Shown: positions 33,757 through 42,041 of the stretch, one piece after another
Position numbering within the stretch: the stretch's first letter is position 1
How the letters are laid out: each line of letters opens with the position of its first letter
DNA from: Bacteroidales bacterium
GTDB lineage: Bacteria > Bacteroidota > Bacteroidia > Bacteroidales > UBA3663
Length of the DNA stretch: 55,648 nucleotides
Reading direction: 5' to 3'
NCBI GenBank assembly: GCA_017561935.1
Contig: JAFZBE010000014.1
Location: 1-55,648 of the forward strand
Made by a program: the position numbers and the translations under genes
The notes under the pieces: generated by a model
Database searches by the model: none
Seen by the model: only the letters and a program-made list of their open reading frames with translations
What the model was told of the DNA's origin: nothing

Positions 33757-34524
33757 TTATTGTTGCTGTTTCATGGTCTCTTTGGCGATGCGCTGCAGGG
33801 TAGGAGCGGCATAGAGGAACTTGCGCAGTTCGGGGCTATCGGTCTGCAGGATGTTGTCCTTGCTGCCCTGCCAATTCACCATGCCATCGGCAAGGAAGAT
33901 GATGTGGTCACCGATGCCGAGTACGGAGTTCATATCGTGCGTATTTACTACGGTGGTGATGTTGTACTCGCGTGTAATGTCGTCGATGAGCTGGTCGATG
34001 AGGATGGAGGTCTGCGGGTCGAGGCCGGAGTTGGGCTCGTCGCAAAAGAGATACTTGGGATTGAGTGAGATCGCGCGGGCGATGGCGACGCGTTTCTGCA
34101 TGCCACCCGACAGTTCGGAGGGCATCTTCTGGTGTACTCCTTTCAGGTTGACACGCTCCAGACAAAAATCAACGCGTTCGCGTATCTCGGCCACGGTCTT
34201 GTCGCTGAACATGCGAAGGGGGAAAGCCACATTATCTTCGACCGACATCGAGTCGAAGAGTGCCGAGCCTTGGAAGAGCACACCAATCTCCTTGCGTATC
34301 TCCTTCATCTCATTATCCTTGAGTTTGGTGATGTCACGCCCGTCGTAAAGGATTTCTCCCCGTTCGGGCTTGTGTAGGCCGATGAGGCATTTGAGCAGCA
34401 CGGTTTTGCCCGAGCCCGACTGGCCGATGATCAGGTTGTTGACTCCAGGCTGAAAGGTGCAGTCGATGCCCTTGAGCACATCTTGCTCCCCGAATGACTT
34501 GTATAGATTGCGAACTTCAATCAT
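33757..34524 (-). CDS. MlaF-like ABC transporter ATPase
   Basis: A 255-residue ATP-binding subunit: Walker A GQSGSGKT (about 34-41), Q-loop FQGSALF, signature SELSGGMQKR, Walker B YLFCDEPNSGLDP and H-loop VNTHDM. FQGSALFDSMSVEDNVAFPL and the CDEPNSGLDP wording match the MlaF branch that drives phospholipid transport between the membranes. The permease (mlaE) and the MCE protein (mlaD) normally sit beside it. Here the gene is alone, starting its own transcript divergently from ffh and meeting a terminator. The partner genes must lie elsewhere. Confidence 0.86.
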   Translation of the reverse strand: MIEVRNLYKSFGEQDVLKGIDCTFQPGVNNLIIGQSGSGKTVLLKCLIGLHKPERGEILYDGRDITKLKDNEMKEIRKEIGVLFQGSALFDSMSVEDNVAFPLRMFSDKTVAEIRERVDFCLERVNLKGVHQKMPSELSGGMQKRVAIARAISLNPKYLFCDEPNSGLDPQTSILIDQLIDDITREYNITTVVNTHDMNSVLGIGDHIIFLADGMVNWQGSKDNILQTDSPELRKFLYAAPTLQRIAKETMKQQQ

Positions 34525-34544
34525 GATTGCTGTTTTTTGCGGTG

Positions 34545-34552
34545 CAAAGATA
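34545..34552 (-). promoter_or_regulatory. -7 element of the MlaF-like gene
   Basis: TATCTTTG on the minus strand, 20 bases above the start codon. The -33 region is degenerate (ATTG about 21 bases upstream). Confidence 0.5.
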
Positions 34553-34591
34553 GTGTTTTTTTTTCACAAATAACAATTATTGAAGGTACTT

Positions 34592-34623
34592 TTTGGATAT
34601 TTCGGAAAAAATGCGTAACTTTG
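34592..34623 (+). promoter_or_regulatory. Promoter of ffh
   Basis: TTTG (34592-34595), 20 bases, TAACTTTG (34616-34623). The leader to the ATG is about 40 bases. Confidence 0.7.
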
Positions 34624-34668
34624 CGCCGCAATTTCCGTTGCTGCGGTCAAGTCAACATCTTTTGAAAT

Positions 34669-36030
34669 ATGTTTGACAATCTATCGGAGCGTCTTGAGCG
34701 CTCGTTCAAAATCCTCAAGGGTGAAGGCAAGATCACCGAAATCAATGTTGCAGAGACTCTCAAGGACGTGCGGCGTGCCCTGCTCGATGCCGACGTAAAC
34801 TATAAGGTGGCCAAAACCTTTACCGACGAGGTGAAGAAGAAGGCTCTTGGCATGAACGTGCTCACAGCCGTGAAGCCTGGCCAGCTGATGGTCAAGCTCG
34901 TGCATGATGAGCTGGCTCAGTTAATGGGCGGCGAGGCCGTCGATCTGAATCTGAAGGCCAATCCCACCATCATCCTGATGGCAGGTCTGCAAGGTTCGGG
35001 TAAGACGACTCACTCTGGCAAGCTGGCCTTGATGCTGAAGACGAAGAAGGGGAAGCGTCCGTTGCTGGCCGCTTGCGACGTTTATCGTCCCGCAGCCATC
35101 GACCAGTTGGAGGTCGTGGCAGGTCAGGTGGATGTGCCCGTCTATACCGATCGTGCATCGAAGGATCCTGTCCGTATTGCCCAGGATGCCATTGCACAAG
35201 CCAAGCATAATGGCAACGACGTGGTGATTATCGATACCGCTGGTCGTCTGGCTGTCGATGAGCAGATGATGCGTGAGATCAAGAACATCAAGGATGCTGT
35301 CGAACCACAAGAGATCCTTTTCGTTGTCGATTCAATGACAGGTCAGGATGCCGTTAACACGGCCAAGGAGTTCAACGATCGTCTTAACTTCACTGGTGTC
35401 ATCCTCACCAAGCTCGATGGTGATACGCGTGGCGGTGCTGCTCTTTCGATACGTACCGTCGTACAGAAGCCCATCAAATTCATTGGCACGGGCGAGAAAA
35501 TGGAGGCACTTGATGTGTTCTATCCTGAACGCATGGCTGGCCGAATCCTCGGCATGGGTGATGTGGTTTCGCTCGTCGAGCGTGCCCAGCAGCAGTATGA
35601 CGAAGAGGAGGCCAAGAAACTGCAGAAGAAGATCGCCAAGAACAAGTTTGACTTCAACGACTTCTTCGAGCAGATACAGCAAATCAAGAAGATGGGTAAC
35701 ATCAAGGACCTTGCTTCGATGATCCCTGGAGTGGGCAAGGCAATCAAGGACGTGGATATCGACAACAATTCGTTCAAGAGCGTCGAGGCCATCATCCAGT
35801 CGATGACTCCTTTCGAACGCGAGCATCCCGAGGTGATGAACCAGAGCCGCAAGATGCGTATTGCCAAGGGGTCGGGCACCAATATTCAGGAGTTGAACCG
35901 CCTGGTGAAGCAGTTCGATGACATGCGCAAGGTGATGAAGAAGATGAACGACCTGAAGGGTAACCCGCGCGCCATGATGCAGATGCAGCAGATGGCCTCA
36001 AAGATGCGTGGCAAGGGCTTCGGAATGTAA
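34669..36030 (+). CDS. ffh: Signal recognition particle GTPase
   Basis: A 453-residue SRP54 protein that binds signal sequences of nascent membrane proteins and, with 4.5S RNA and FtsY, delivers ribosomes to the translocon. It has the N helical bundle (1-85), G domain with GLQGSGKTTHSGKLA (about 106-120), DVYRPAAIDQL, DTAGRL, TKLDGDTRGGAALS, and a Met-rich M domain ending MMQMQQMASKMRGKGFGM. The length matches Ffh. The gene stands alone, between a promoter and a strong terminator. Confidence 0.97.
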   Translation: MFDNLSERLERSFKILKGEGKITEINVAETLKDVRRALLDADVNYKVAKTFTDEVKKKALGMNVLTAVKPGQLMVKLVHDELAQLMGGEAVDLNLKANPTIILMAGLQGSGKTTHSGKLALMLKTKKGKRPLLAACDVYRPAAIDQLEVVAGQVDVPVYTDRASKDPVRIAQDAIAQAKHNGNDVVIIDTAGRLAVDEQMMREIKNIKDAVEPQEILFVVDSMTGQDAVNTAKEFNDRLNFTGVILTKLDGDTRGGAALSIRTVVQKPIKFIGTGEKMEALDVFYPERMAGRILGMGDVVSLVERAQQQYDEEEAKKLQKKIAKNKFDFNDFFEQIQQIKKMGNIKDLASMIPGVGKAIKDVDIDNNSFKSVEAIIQSMTPFEREHPEVMNQSRKMRIAKGSGTNIQELNRLVKQFDDMRKVMKKMNDLKGNPRAMMQMQQMASKMRGKGFGM

Positions 36031-36037
36031 ACCATTG

Positions 36038-36069
36038 AAAAAAGTTGAGCTTCTGCTCAACTTTTTTTG
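36038..36069 (+). terminator. Terminator of ffh
   Basis: AGTTGAGC-TTCT-GCTCAACT is flanked by A and T runs. It would work in both directions and so also ends the convergent gene at 36071. Confidence 0.88.
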
Positions 36070-36070
36070 T

Positions 36071-37276
36071 TTACTGAATAATGCACCCCAATGCGAATGA
36101 CATCTGCTCAGCCTCGAAACCATTGCCTTTGGTGTAGAATCCTATATAGGGAGAGATGGCTTTTCGACGGAAAAACACGTATTTGTATCCTATATTCTCG
36201 TAGATTCGCGCGGTTCCTTTATATTTTATAGGACGTTTGCCATTCAAATAGGTGCCGACTTGCACGTGAATGACAAAGGGACCGAACCATCGGTCATATT
36301 TGATGCCGGCTCCGATATAATCTTTCCTATCAGTCCTATCGACATTGTCATTGTGGTAATAATCCACACCAATGCCGATGCCGTTGTTGGGGTCGATTTT
36401 ATACATTGCATCCGCCATCATGGTGATCTGAACGGCAGAATTCGGGTCTTCGAAATACACTTTGCCATATCCCGCCATCACGCTGCTGTAGAAGTGCGAT
36501 TGGAACCTCCTGCCATCTTTCTCGATGAGGGCTTCTTTGGGCCTGCATTTCTGTATTTCCTTCAATGCTTTGTGCCGATAGCGTACCGAGAGTGAGAAGT
36601 TGTTGATGCCCGTGTTGTAGTTTGCAAGTCCGCTGTTGCTGAGGTGGGTGAACTGGGGACCAAAGGCGATTTCTCCGCCTTTGACTTCGTAACTGAAGAA
36701 CCATCCGAAACCCACAAAGATTTGCCAGGGCTTGGAGAGGGTTACCCAACTCGGGACTTCATACACTGGGTCGAAAACGTAAGCAGCTCCCATTTCGTGA
36801 TTCAGGCTCGCACGCCATTTGCCGCTCGTCCAGCAGTATTGGTGCAGGGTGAGTCCGAAGGTGGCAATCTGCCCGTAATCCGCCGTCTTGGTGGCCGGGA
36901 AGATGGGTTCCACACCGCGTATCTTCAAGTGACTGTAGTCCAACCATTGGAAAAACATGCCGAGGCTTGGGTAATAATACCCTTTGGGTGCAGCGCCGTA
37001 ATCCTTCGATGTGAACTGATGCCCGATATTCAACTGCCACATATGGATGAACTTCTGCGTGAATTCCGAGTTCTTGACCGACCTCCATTCCGTAGCGCCA
37101 AACGGAGACCCTGCTCCATATCCGATTTCCCATTCGTTGATGAGCGTAGTACGGCCAACCGCCTCCCTATCTTGCGAATAGGCGACACTTCCTGCCATCG
37201 GCAGAAACAATGCACATGCAAAGAGTCGGGCGAGGACTATCGTGTGTATGAGGGTATGCAGTTTGGTCCATTTCAT
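36071..37276 (-). CDS. PagL-like lipid A 3-O-deacylase / acyloxyacyl hydrolase family outer-membrane protein
   Basis: A 401-residue exported beta-barrel protein. The segment FGPQFTHLSNSG, then NYNTGINN and SVRYRHK, matches the PagL active-site pattern, with His211 and Ser213 as the catalytic H-x-S pair. PagL removes the 3-O-linked acyl chain from lipid A in the outer membrane. The signal peptide runs to about residue 34 (LFLPMAGSVAYS). The start is taken as the ATG at 37276, since a longer frame would reach into the promoter. The protein is about twice the length of Pseudomonas PagL, so the acceptor may differ. Confidence 0.75.
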   Translation of the reverse strand: MKWTKLHTLIHTIVLARLFACALFLPMAGSVAYSQDREAVGRTTLINEWEIGYGAGSPFGATEWRSVKNSEFTQKFIHMWQLNIGHQFTSKDYGAAPKGYYYPSLGMFFQWLDYSHLKIRGVEPIFPATKTADYGQIATFGLTLHQYCWTSGKWRASLNHEMGAAYVFDPVYEVPSWVTLSKPWQIFVGFGWFFSYEVKGGEIAFGPQFTHLSNSGLANYNTGINNFSLSVRYRHKALKEIQKCRPKEALIEKDGRRFQSHFYSSVMAGYGKVYFEDPNSAVQITMMADAMYKIDPNNGIGIGVDYYHNDNVDRTDRKDYIGAGIKYDRWFGPFVIHVQVGTYLNGKRPIKYKGTARIYENIGYKYVFFRRKAISPYIGFYTKGNGFEAEQMSFALGCIIQ

Positions 37277-37280
37277 ATTG

Positions 37281-37288
37281 CAAAGATA
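37281..37288 (-). promoter_or_regulatory. -7 element directly at the PagL-like gene start
   Basis: TATCTTTG on the minus strand ends only 5 bases before the ATG. If used, the mRNA would be leaderless or nearly so. No good -33 box is present. Confidence 0.4.
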
Positions 37289-37357
37289 AATTGTATCCAT
37301 CAAAAAACGTCATTTCTGCCGAAAAATCATGGATAAAGTTTTTTATTGCAGTCGAAA

Positions 37358-37389
37358 TTTGGTGATTTGAATTATTTGCATTACATTTG
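37358..37389 (+). promoter_or_regulatory. Promoter of folD
   Basis: TTTG (37358-37361), 20 bases, TACATTTG (37382-37389). It lies inside the longer folD reading frame and so fixes the start at 37409. Confidence 0.7.
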
Positions 37390-37408
37390 CAACTCAAAAT
37401 TGAATAAT

Positions 37409-38287
37409 ATGACATTAATAGACGGAAAGGCTACTGCTGCAGCCATTAAGCAAGAGATAGCAGCAGAAGTCCAGCAGATGCTGGCCGAAGGCAAACGTGC
37501 ACCCCATCTGGCTGCTGTCCTGGTGGGTCATGATGGTGGCTCGGAGACATACGTGGCTGCCAAGGTGAAGGCTTGCGCCGAGTGTGGATTTACTTCTTCA
37601 CTGATACGTTTTGAGAGTGATGTCACCGAGGAAGAGCTGCTTGCCAAGGTGGACGAACTGAACAAGAATCCCGAGATTGATGGTTTCATCGTGCAGCTGC
37701 CCCTGCCGAAGCATATCGATAGCCAGAAGATCATCGAGGCCATCGATTATCGCAAGGACGTGGATGGATTCCATCCGGTCAATGTGGGGCGTCTCTCCAT
37801 CGGCCTTCCCTGCTTCGTGAGCGCAACGCCCATGGGTATCATGGATCTGCTGGAGCGTTACAACGTGCCGACCAAAGGCAAGCATTGTGTCGTTCTCGGA
37901 CGTTCGAATATCGTGGGCAAGCCTGTTGCTTCGCTGATGATGCAGAAGACTTATCCCGGCAATTCGACGGTCACCGTTTGTCACAGCGCTTCGGAGAACC
38001 TAAAGGAAATCTGTGCATCGGCTGACATTCTCATCGCCGCCATCGGACAGCCTGAGTTTGTCACAGCCGATATGGTGAAGGAAGGTGCCACGGTAATCGA
38101 TGTAGGAACAACGCGTGTGCCCGATGCCACCAAGAAGTCAGGCTTCAAGTTGAAGGGCGATGTGAAGTTCGACGAAGTGGCTCCCAAGTGTGCCTTCATT
38201 ACCCCTGTGCCGGGTGGTGTTGGCCCGATGACCATCTGCTCGCTGATGAAGAATACCCTCAAGGCAGGAAAGGGCATTAACTGGTAA
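37409..38287 (+). CDS. folD: Bifunctional methylenetetrahydrofolate dehydrogenase / cyclohydrolase
   Basis: A 292-residue enzyme interconverting 5,10-methylene-THF and 10-formyl-THF. It has [20 protein letters not shown] with the catalytic Lys in [27 protein letters not shown], the NADP-binding [26 protein letters not shown] and the C-terminal [10 protein letters not shown]. The start ATG at 37409 is about 15 bases below the inferred transcript start. It faces the 5-formyl-THF cyclo-ligase gene, another folate enzyme, across a repeat and a perfect inverted repeat. Confidence 0.97.
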   Translation: MTLIDGKATAAAIKQEIAAEVQQMLAEGKRAPHLAAVLVGHDGGSETYVAAKVKACAECGFTSSLIRFESDVTEEELLAKVDELNKNPEIDGFIVQLPLPKHIDSQKIIEAIDYRKDVDGFHPVNVGRLSIGLPCFVSATPMGIMDLLERYNVPTKGKHCVVLGRSNIVGKPVASLMMQKTYPGNSTVTVCHSASENLKEICASADILIAAIGQPEFVTADMVKEGATVIDVGTTRVPDATKKSGFKLKGDVKFDEVAPKCAFITPVPGGVGPMTICSLMKNTLKAGKGINW

Positions 38288-38289
38288 CC

Positions 38290-38330
38290 CCTCGAACCCT
38301 TCTTAACCCTTCAGAACCTTTCTTAACCCC
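38290..38330. repeat. Intergenic 9-11 bp repeat after folD (GAACCTTTC / TTAACCC)
   Basis: Units GAACCCTTC, TTAACCCTTCA, GAACCTTTC and TTAACCCC follow the folD stop directly. They are the same units as the array at 7266-7330. Confidence 0.8.
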
Positions 38331-38379
38331 AAGAATGAACAAGGTGGTGACTTATGCGGTCACCACCTTGTTCATTCTT
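38331..38379. repeat. Perfect 21-bp inverted repeat covering the 3' end of the cyclo-ligase gene
   Basis: AAGAATGAACAAGGTGGTGA plus C at 38331-38351 is the exact reverse complement of 38359-38379; the loop is TTATGCG. The right arm encodes the last residues (MNKVV) of the minus-strand gene and the loop holds its stop codon. It can form a very stable hairpin in either transcript, but lacks a T run. Confidence 0.9.
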
Positions 38380-38888
38380 ACGTCCCATTCGTCGCAGGGA
38401 ACCATCTTCTGTAGTTGACAGATGAAGCATACGCCCCACTTCGGACAATGCAGCATGGGCAGCAGTTTGTCGTAATAACCTTTGCCCCGACCCATGCGGT
38501 GTCCTTTCTTGCTGAAGGCACGACCTGGAATGATGGCAAGATCTATCTTTGTGAGGTCCGTCAGTTCCTCACAGGCTTCTGTAGGTTCCTCGATTTGATA
38601 TTTCCCTTGTTTCTCGAAATGTTGAGGGTCGTATTTCCTAAGCAAAAGAGTATCTTCGTGGACAACAGGCAGGATGATGTCTTTGCCTGAACCTATGGCG
38701 TCGTCGATGAGCAGTTGCAGACTAATCTCGTCAGGCAACGCAGCATAGAGTAGCACGGTTTGGGCTTGTTGCCATTCAGCGGAGCCTATGACCTGCAGAC
38801 AGACATAGAGAGATTGGGTGTCGCGTTCGGTGGCACTCAGTCGTTTTATTTCCTCTTTGATCTGTTTGCGCAGTTCGTCTTTGGTCAT
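38352..38888 (-). CDS. 5-formyltetrahydrofolate cyclo-ligase
   Basis: A 178-residue ATP-dependent enzyme turning 5-formyl-THF into 5,10-methenyl-THF. It has the N-terminal KDELRKQIKEEIKRLS, VLLYAALPDEI, a central ILPVV, LAIIPGRAFSKKGHRMG and the ATP/Mg site GRGKGYYDKLL. The length is typical. It is the last gene of the operon that begins with hisS. It converges with folD, whose product uses the same methenyl-THF. Confidence 0.92.
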   Translation of the reverse strand: MTKDELRKQIKEEIKRLSATERDTQSLYVCLQVIGSAEWQQAQTVLLYAALPDEISLQLLIDDAIGSGKDIILPVVHEDTLLLRKYDPQHFEKQGKYQIEEPTEACEELTDLTKIDLAIIPGRAFSKKGHRMGRGKGYYDKLLPMLHCPKWGVCFICQLQKMVPCDEWDVRMNKVVTA

Positions 38889-38901
38889 GTTTCTTCCTTC
38901 T

Positions 38902-39864
38902 CTATCCCAAAATAATGAGCTTAGTCAGATAGGCCACATAGATGGCAGTGAGGACAAATCCCTCCCAGCGTTCGAGCACATATTTGGAGCGCAGGAATAT
39001 CCATAGCAGTACGCCCAGGATGACCATCAATCCGTAGTCGAAGGCAAATCCGATATTCGTGCCCGTGATGGGCATGATAATGGCCGAGATACCAATCACA
39101 CTGAGGATGTTGAACGTAACCGAACCAATGATATTGCCGATTGCCATATCCGACTTACCCTTGACAGCCGCCATAACGCTTGAGAAAAGTTCGGGCAAAG
39201 ACGTGCCGATGGCCACGATGGTGAGTCCGATGATTCGGTCGGAAACACCCAACAACCTTGCGATGTTGGAGGCTCCTTCGACCAGAATATTAGCGCCGAA
39301 CACCATGGCGAGGAAGGAAACTACAACTAATATAATCGCTTTCCAAAGTGCCATCGGTTCGGCTGCGGTTGACTGTTCCTGGCGTTCGGTGGCAAGCTTC
39401 TCCTGTGCCTTGTTGGCTTTGCGCGATAGACGCACTTGATATGTAACGAAACAGATGAGCATCAGCACGCCGATGACACCAGCCACGCGTCCCACCGATC
39501 CTGTCATGGCAATGACCACAAAAAGGATAAGAGACAATAGCATGAACGGGAGGTCAATAAGGAGAGTCGTACGCTTTGCTGGGATGACATGAACCAGGGC
39601 TGTGACACCCAGAATTAATGCGATGTTGGAGATATTGGAGCCAACGACGTTGCCGATGGCGATACCCGAGTTGCCGATCAATGCTGATTGTGCCGAAACC
39701 AGCAGCTCCGGCATCGAAGTGCCGAAGCCCACCACGGTAAGGCCGATGACCATCTCGCTAAGTCTGGCACGCTTGGCGATGGCCACCGAACCATCCACGA
39801 GGTAATCACCGCCCTTGACGAGGAGCGCCAATCCTAAAAGGATGAATAAGATGTCGATCAACAT
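38902..39864 (-). CDS. Calcium/sodium antiporter, CaCA family (YrbG-like)
   Basis: A 320-residue inner-membrane exchanger of 10 hydrophobic segments in two repeats. The alpha-repeat motifs are VGFGTSMPELLVSAQSA (about residues 46-62), with GNVVGSNISNI after it, and AIGTSLPELFSSVMAA with GNIIGSVTFNI in the second half. The acidic Glu in both PEL segments binds Ca2+ in the family. A charged loop near residues 145-170 separates the halves. It is 2 bases downstream of the M3 peptidase stop and 13 bases upstream of the cyclo-ligase, so cotranscribed with both. Confidence 0.92.
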   Translation of the reverse strand: MLIDILFILLGLALLVKGGDYLVDGSVAIAKRARLSEMVIGLTVVGFGTSMPELLVSAQSALIGNSGIAIGNVVGSNISNIALILGVTALVHVIPAKRTTLLIDLPFMLLSLILFVVIAMTGSVGRVAGVIGVLMLICFVTYQVRLSRKANKAQEKLATERQEQSTAAEPMALWKAIILVVVSFLAMVFGANILVEGASNIARLLGVSDRIIGLTIVAIGTSLPELFSSVMAAVKGKSDMAIGNIIGSVTFNILSVIGISAIIMPITGTNIGFAFDYGLMVILGVLLWIFLRSKYVLERWEGFVLTAIYVAYLTKLIILG

Positions 39865-39866
39865 GA

Positions 39867-42023
39867 TTACTTGATTATGCCGTCACGACGCATCAACGCA
39901 CTGATGTCGGGGTCGGCACCCTTGAACTGTCGATAGAGTTCTGCCGGATCTACGGTATCACCGCTCTCGAGCAGATGGCGGAAACGCTTGGCTGTCTCCG
40001 GGTTGAACAGTCCTTCTTTCTGGAACACGGCAAAGGCATCGGCATCGAGCATCTCGGCCCACTTGTAGCCGTAGTAGCCTGCAGCATATCCTCCGCTGAA
40101 GATGTGGGTGAATGACGTGGCCATCAAGGCACCATCGACACGTGGCAATACCTGTGTGGGAGCCATGGCGTCGGCTTCAAACTGTTCGATGTTCTGGAGT
40201 TGCGGGAAACGAGCTGTGATCTCGTTACTGTTGCTGCCCAGATTACCCTTTCCGAGGGTGTGGAACTGCATGTCAAGCATGCCGAACGAAAGCTGACGTA
40301 CGCAGGCGTAGGCTGCCTGGAAGTTCGAGGCATCCTGTATCCTGTTGATTAGGTCCTGTGGAATCTTTTCACCCGTCTGGTAGTCGGCGGCGAAGGTATC
40401 GAGGAATTCCTTTTCGCGCATGAAGTTCTCGTTGAACTGCGAAGGCAATTCAACAAAGTCGTGGGCCACGTTGGTGCCACTTTGTCCCTTGTAGGTACAC
40501 TTGGTGAGCAGGCCATGCAGCGAATGTCCAAATTCATGAAGGAAGGTGGTACATTCGTCGTAGGTGAGCAGGGCAGGCACGTAGGTCGAGTCGCCAGGTT
40601 GTCCGATGGGCTTGCTGAACGACATCACAATCTGGATGTGCGGACGGCTGTCGGTGCCATCCTTCTCGCACCACTGTCCCTTGAACTCGGTCATCCATGC
40701 GCCTGGACGCTTCACCTCACGCGGGAAGAAGTCAGTGTAGAGGAGGCCGAGATATGTAGAGTCAGCATCGAGCACCTCGAAGCATTCGGCCGCCTCGTTA
40801 TAGACGGGCACGTCAATCTTGTGGAACGTGACACCATAGAGGCGTTCGGCAAGGCCGAAGACACCCTTCTTCACTTTTTCGAGCGAGAGATATGGCTTGA
40901 TCTGTGCATCGCTGACGTTGTACTTCTCGGCCTTGAGCTTCTCACTGTAATAGCTGAAGTCCCAGGGCATGAGATTCTTCACGCCATCCTTGGCAGCAAA
41001 AACAGCTACCTCCTTGACATCCTTCAAGGCAGGCTGTTTGTAAGCCTTGAGCAACTGGTTGAGCAGGCTGTTGACGGCATTGGGGGTATGCGCCATGGTG
41101 TTGGTGAGACGCAGGTCGGCAAAGGTGTCGTAGCCAAGCAGGTCGGCTTTCTCCTGGCGCAAGGTGGCAATCTTGCGGATGTTTTCGGTGTTGTCGAATT
41201 CTCCGCCCACGCAACGTGCATTGTATGCCTTATAGAGCAGTTCGCGAAGGTCGCGGCGGCTCGAATAGGTCATGAACGGACGATAGTCGGTGGCAAGGAG
41301 CCCGATCTCGTAATTCTTCTGCTTGAGCGCCTCGGTCACGAAGCCAGGAAGACCTGCCAGGTCGGTCTCAGGATTAAGTTGATACTTCCATGAACCTGTT
41401 GCCTTCTGCACGTTCTGTCCGAAGACGAGTGTGAGACTGTCAAGTTCGGCACTCACCTGACGCCAGCGCTCCCTCTTCTCGCCTTGAAGTGTGGCACCGC
41501 TACGCACATAGCTGTCGTAGGTGTCCTTCAACAAACGGTACTGTTCGGTGGTGAGCGAAGTGGTCTTGGGGTCGGAGTTGTCGTTCCACACCTGCTGGAT
41601 GCGCTCGAACAATTTCTCGTTGAGGCTGATGTCGAGGCTGTGCTGGCTCATCATCGGCTGGAGCTCTTCGCCCAAAGCAAGCATCTCGTCGGTGCCATCG
41701 CATTCGTGAAGGTTATAGAAGATGCCTGCCACGCGGTTCAGGAGGTCGCCGCTATAATCGAGGGCAGCAATCGTGTTCTCGAAGGTCGGTGCTTCTGGAT
41801 TGTTGACGATGGCATCAATCTCCTTGTTGTGTTCCTGGATACCAGCCTCGAAAGCTGGCTTGTAGTGCTCGATCTTGAGTTTATCGAAGGGGAAGGCACC
41901 GTGTGGAAGGGTGGATGCTACGAGGAAGGGATTTTCCATATCGTTGTTTGAGTTACGGTCGGTGCAGCAGACGAAAGTGATTACCGCAAGAGCCGCTGCA
42001 CAGAGGATTTTCGTTGCTTTCAT
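39867..42023 (-). CDS. M3-family zinc peptidase (peptidyl-dipeptidase Dcp / oligopeptidase A type), lipoprotein
   Basis: A 718-residue metallopeptidase with a lipoprotein-like signal (Cys19 or Cys20 in ITFVCC), so likely periplasmic and membrane-attached. The zinc motif is HEFGHSLH (His496, Glu497, His500), with a downstream ELPSQFNENF supplying the third ligand Glu, and the substrate-pocket GGYAAGYYGYKW near the C-terminus. The family cleaves short peptides, Dcp removing C-terminal dipeptides. The Bacteroidetes secreted form is typical. It follows hisS by 18 bases. Confidence 0.92.
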   Translation of the reverse strand: MKATKILCAAALAVITFVCCTDRNSNNDMENPFLVASTLPHGAFPFDKLKIEHYKPAFEAGIQEHNKEIDAIVNNPEAPTFENTIAALDYSGDLLNRVAGIFYNLHECDGTDEMLALGEELQPMMSQHSLDISLNEKLFERIQQVWNDNSDPKTTSLTTEQYRLLKDTYDSYVRSGATLQGEKRERWRQVSAELDSLTLVFGQNVQKATGSWKYQLNPETDLAGLPGFVTEALKQKNYEIGLLATDYRPFMTYSSRRDLRELLYKAYNARCVGGEFDNTENIRKIATLRQEKADLLGYDTFADLRLTNTMAHTPNAVNSLLNQLLKAYKQPALKDVKEVAVFAAKDGVKNLMPWDFSYYSEKLKAEKYNVSDAQIKPYLSLEKVKKGVFGLAERLYGVTFHKIDVPVYNEAAECFEVLDADSTYLGLLYTDFFPREVKRPGAWMTEFKGQWCEKDGTDSRPHIQIVMSFSKPIGQPGDSTYVPALLTYDECTTFLHEFGHSLHGLLTKCTYKGQSGTNVAHDFVELPSQFNENFMREKEFLDTFAADYQTGEKIPQDLINRIQDASNFQAAYACVRQLSFGMLDMQFHTLGKGNLGSNSNEITARFPQLQNIEQFEADAMAPTQVLPRVDGALMATSFTHIFSGGYAAGYYGYKWAEMLDADAFAVFQKEGLFNPETAKRFRHLLESGDTVDPAELYRQFKGADPDISALMRRDGIIK

Positions 42024-42041
42024 AAGTGGAAGTTGAAAAAT

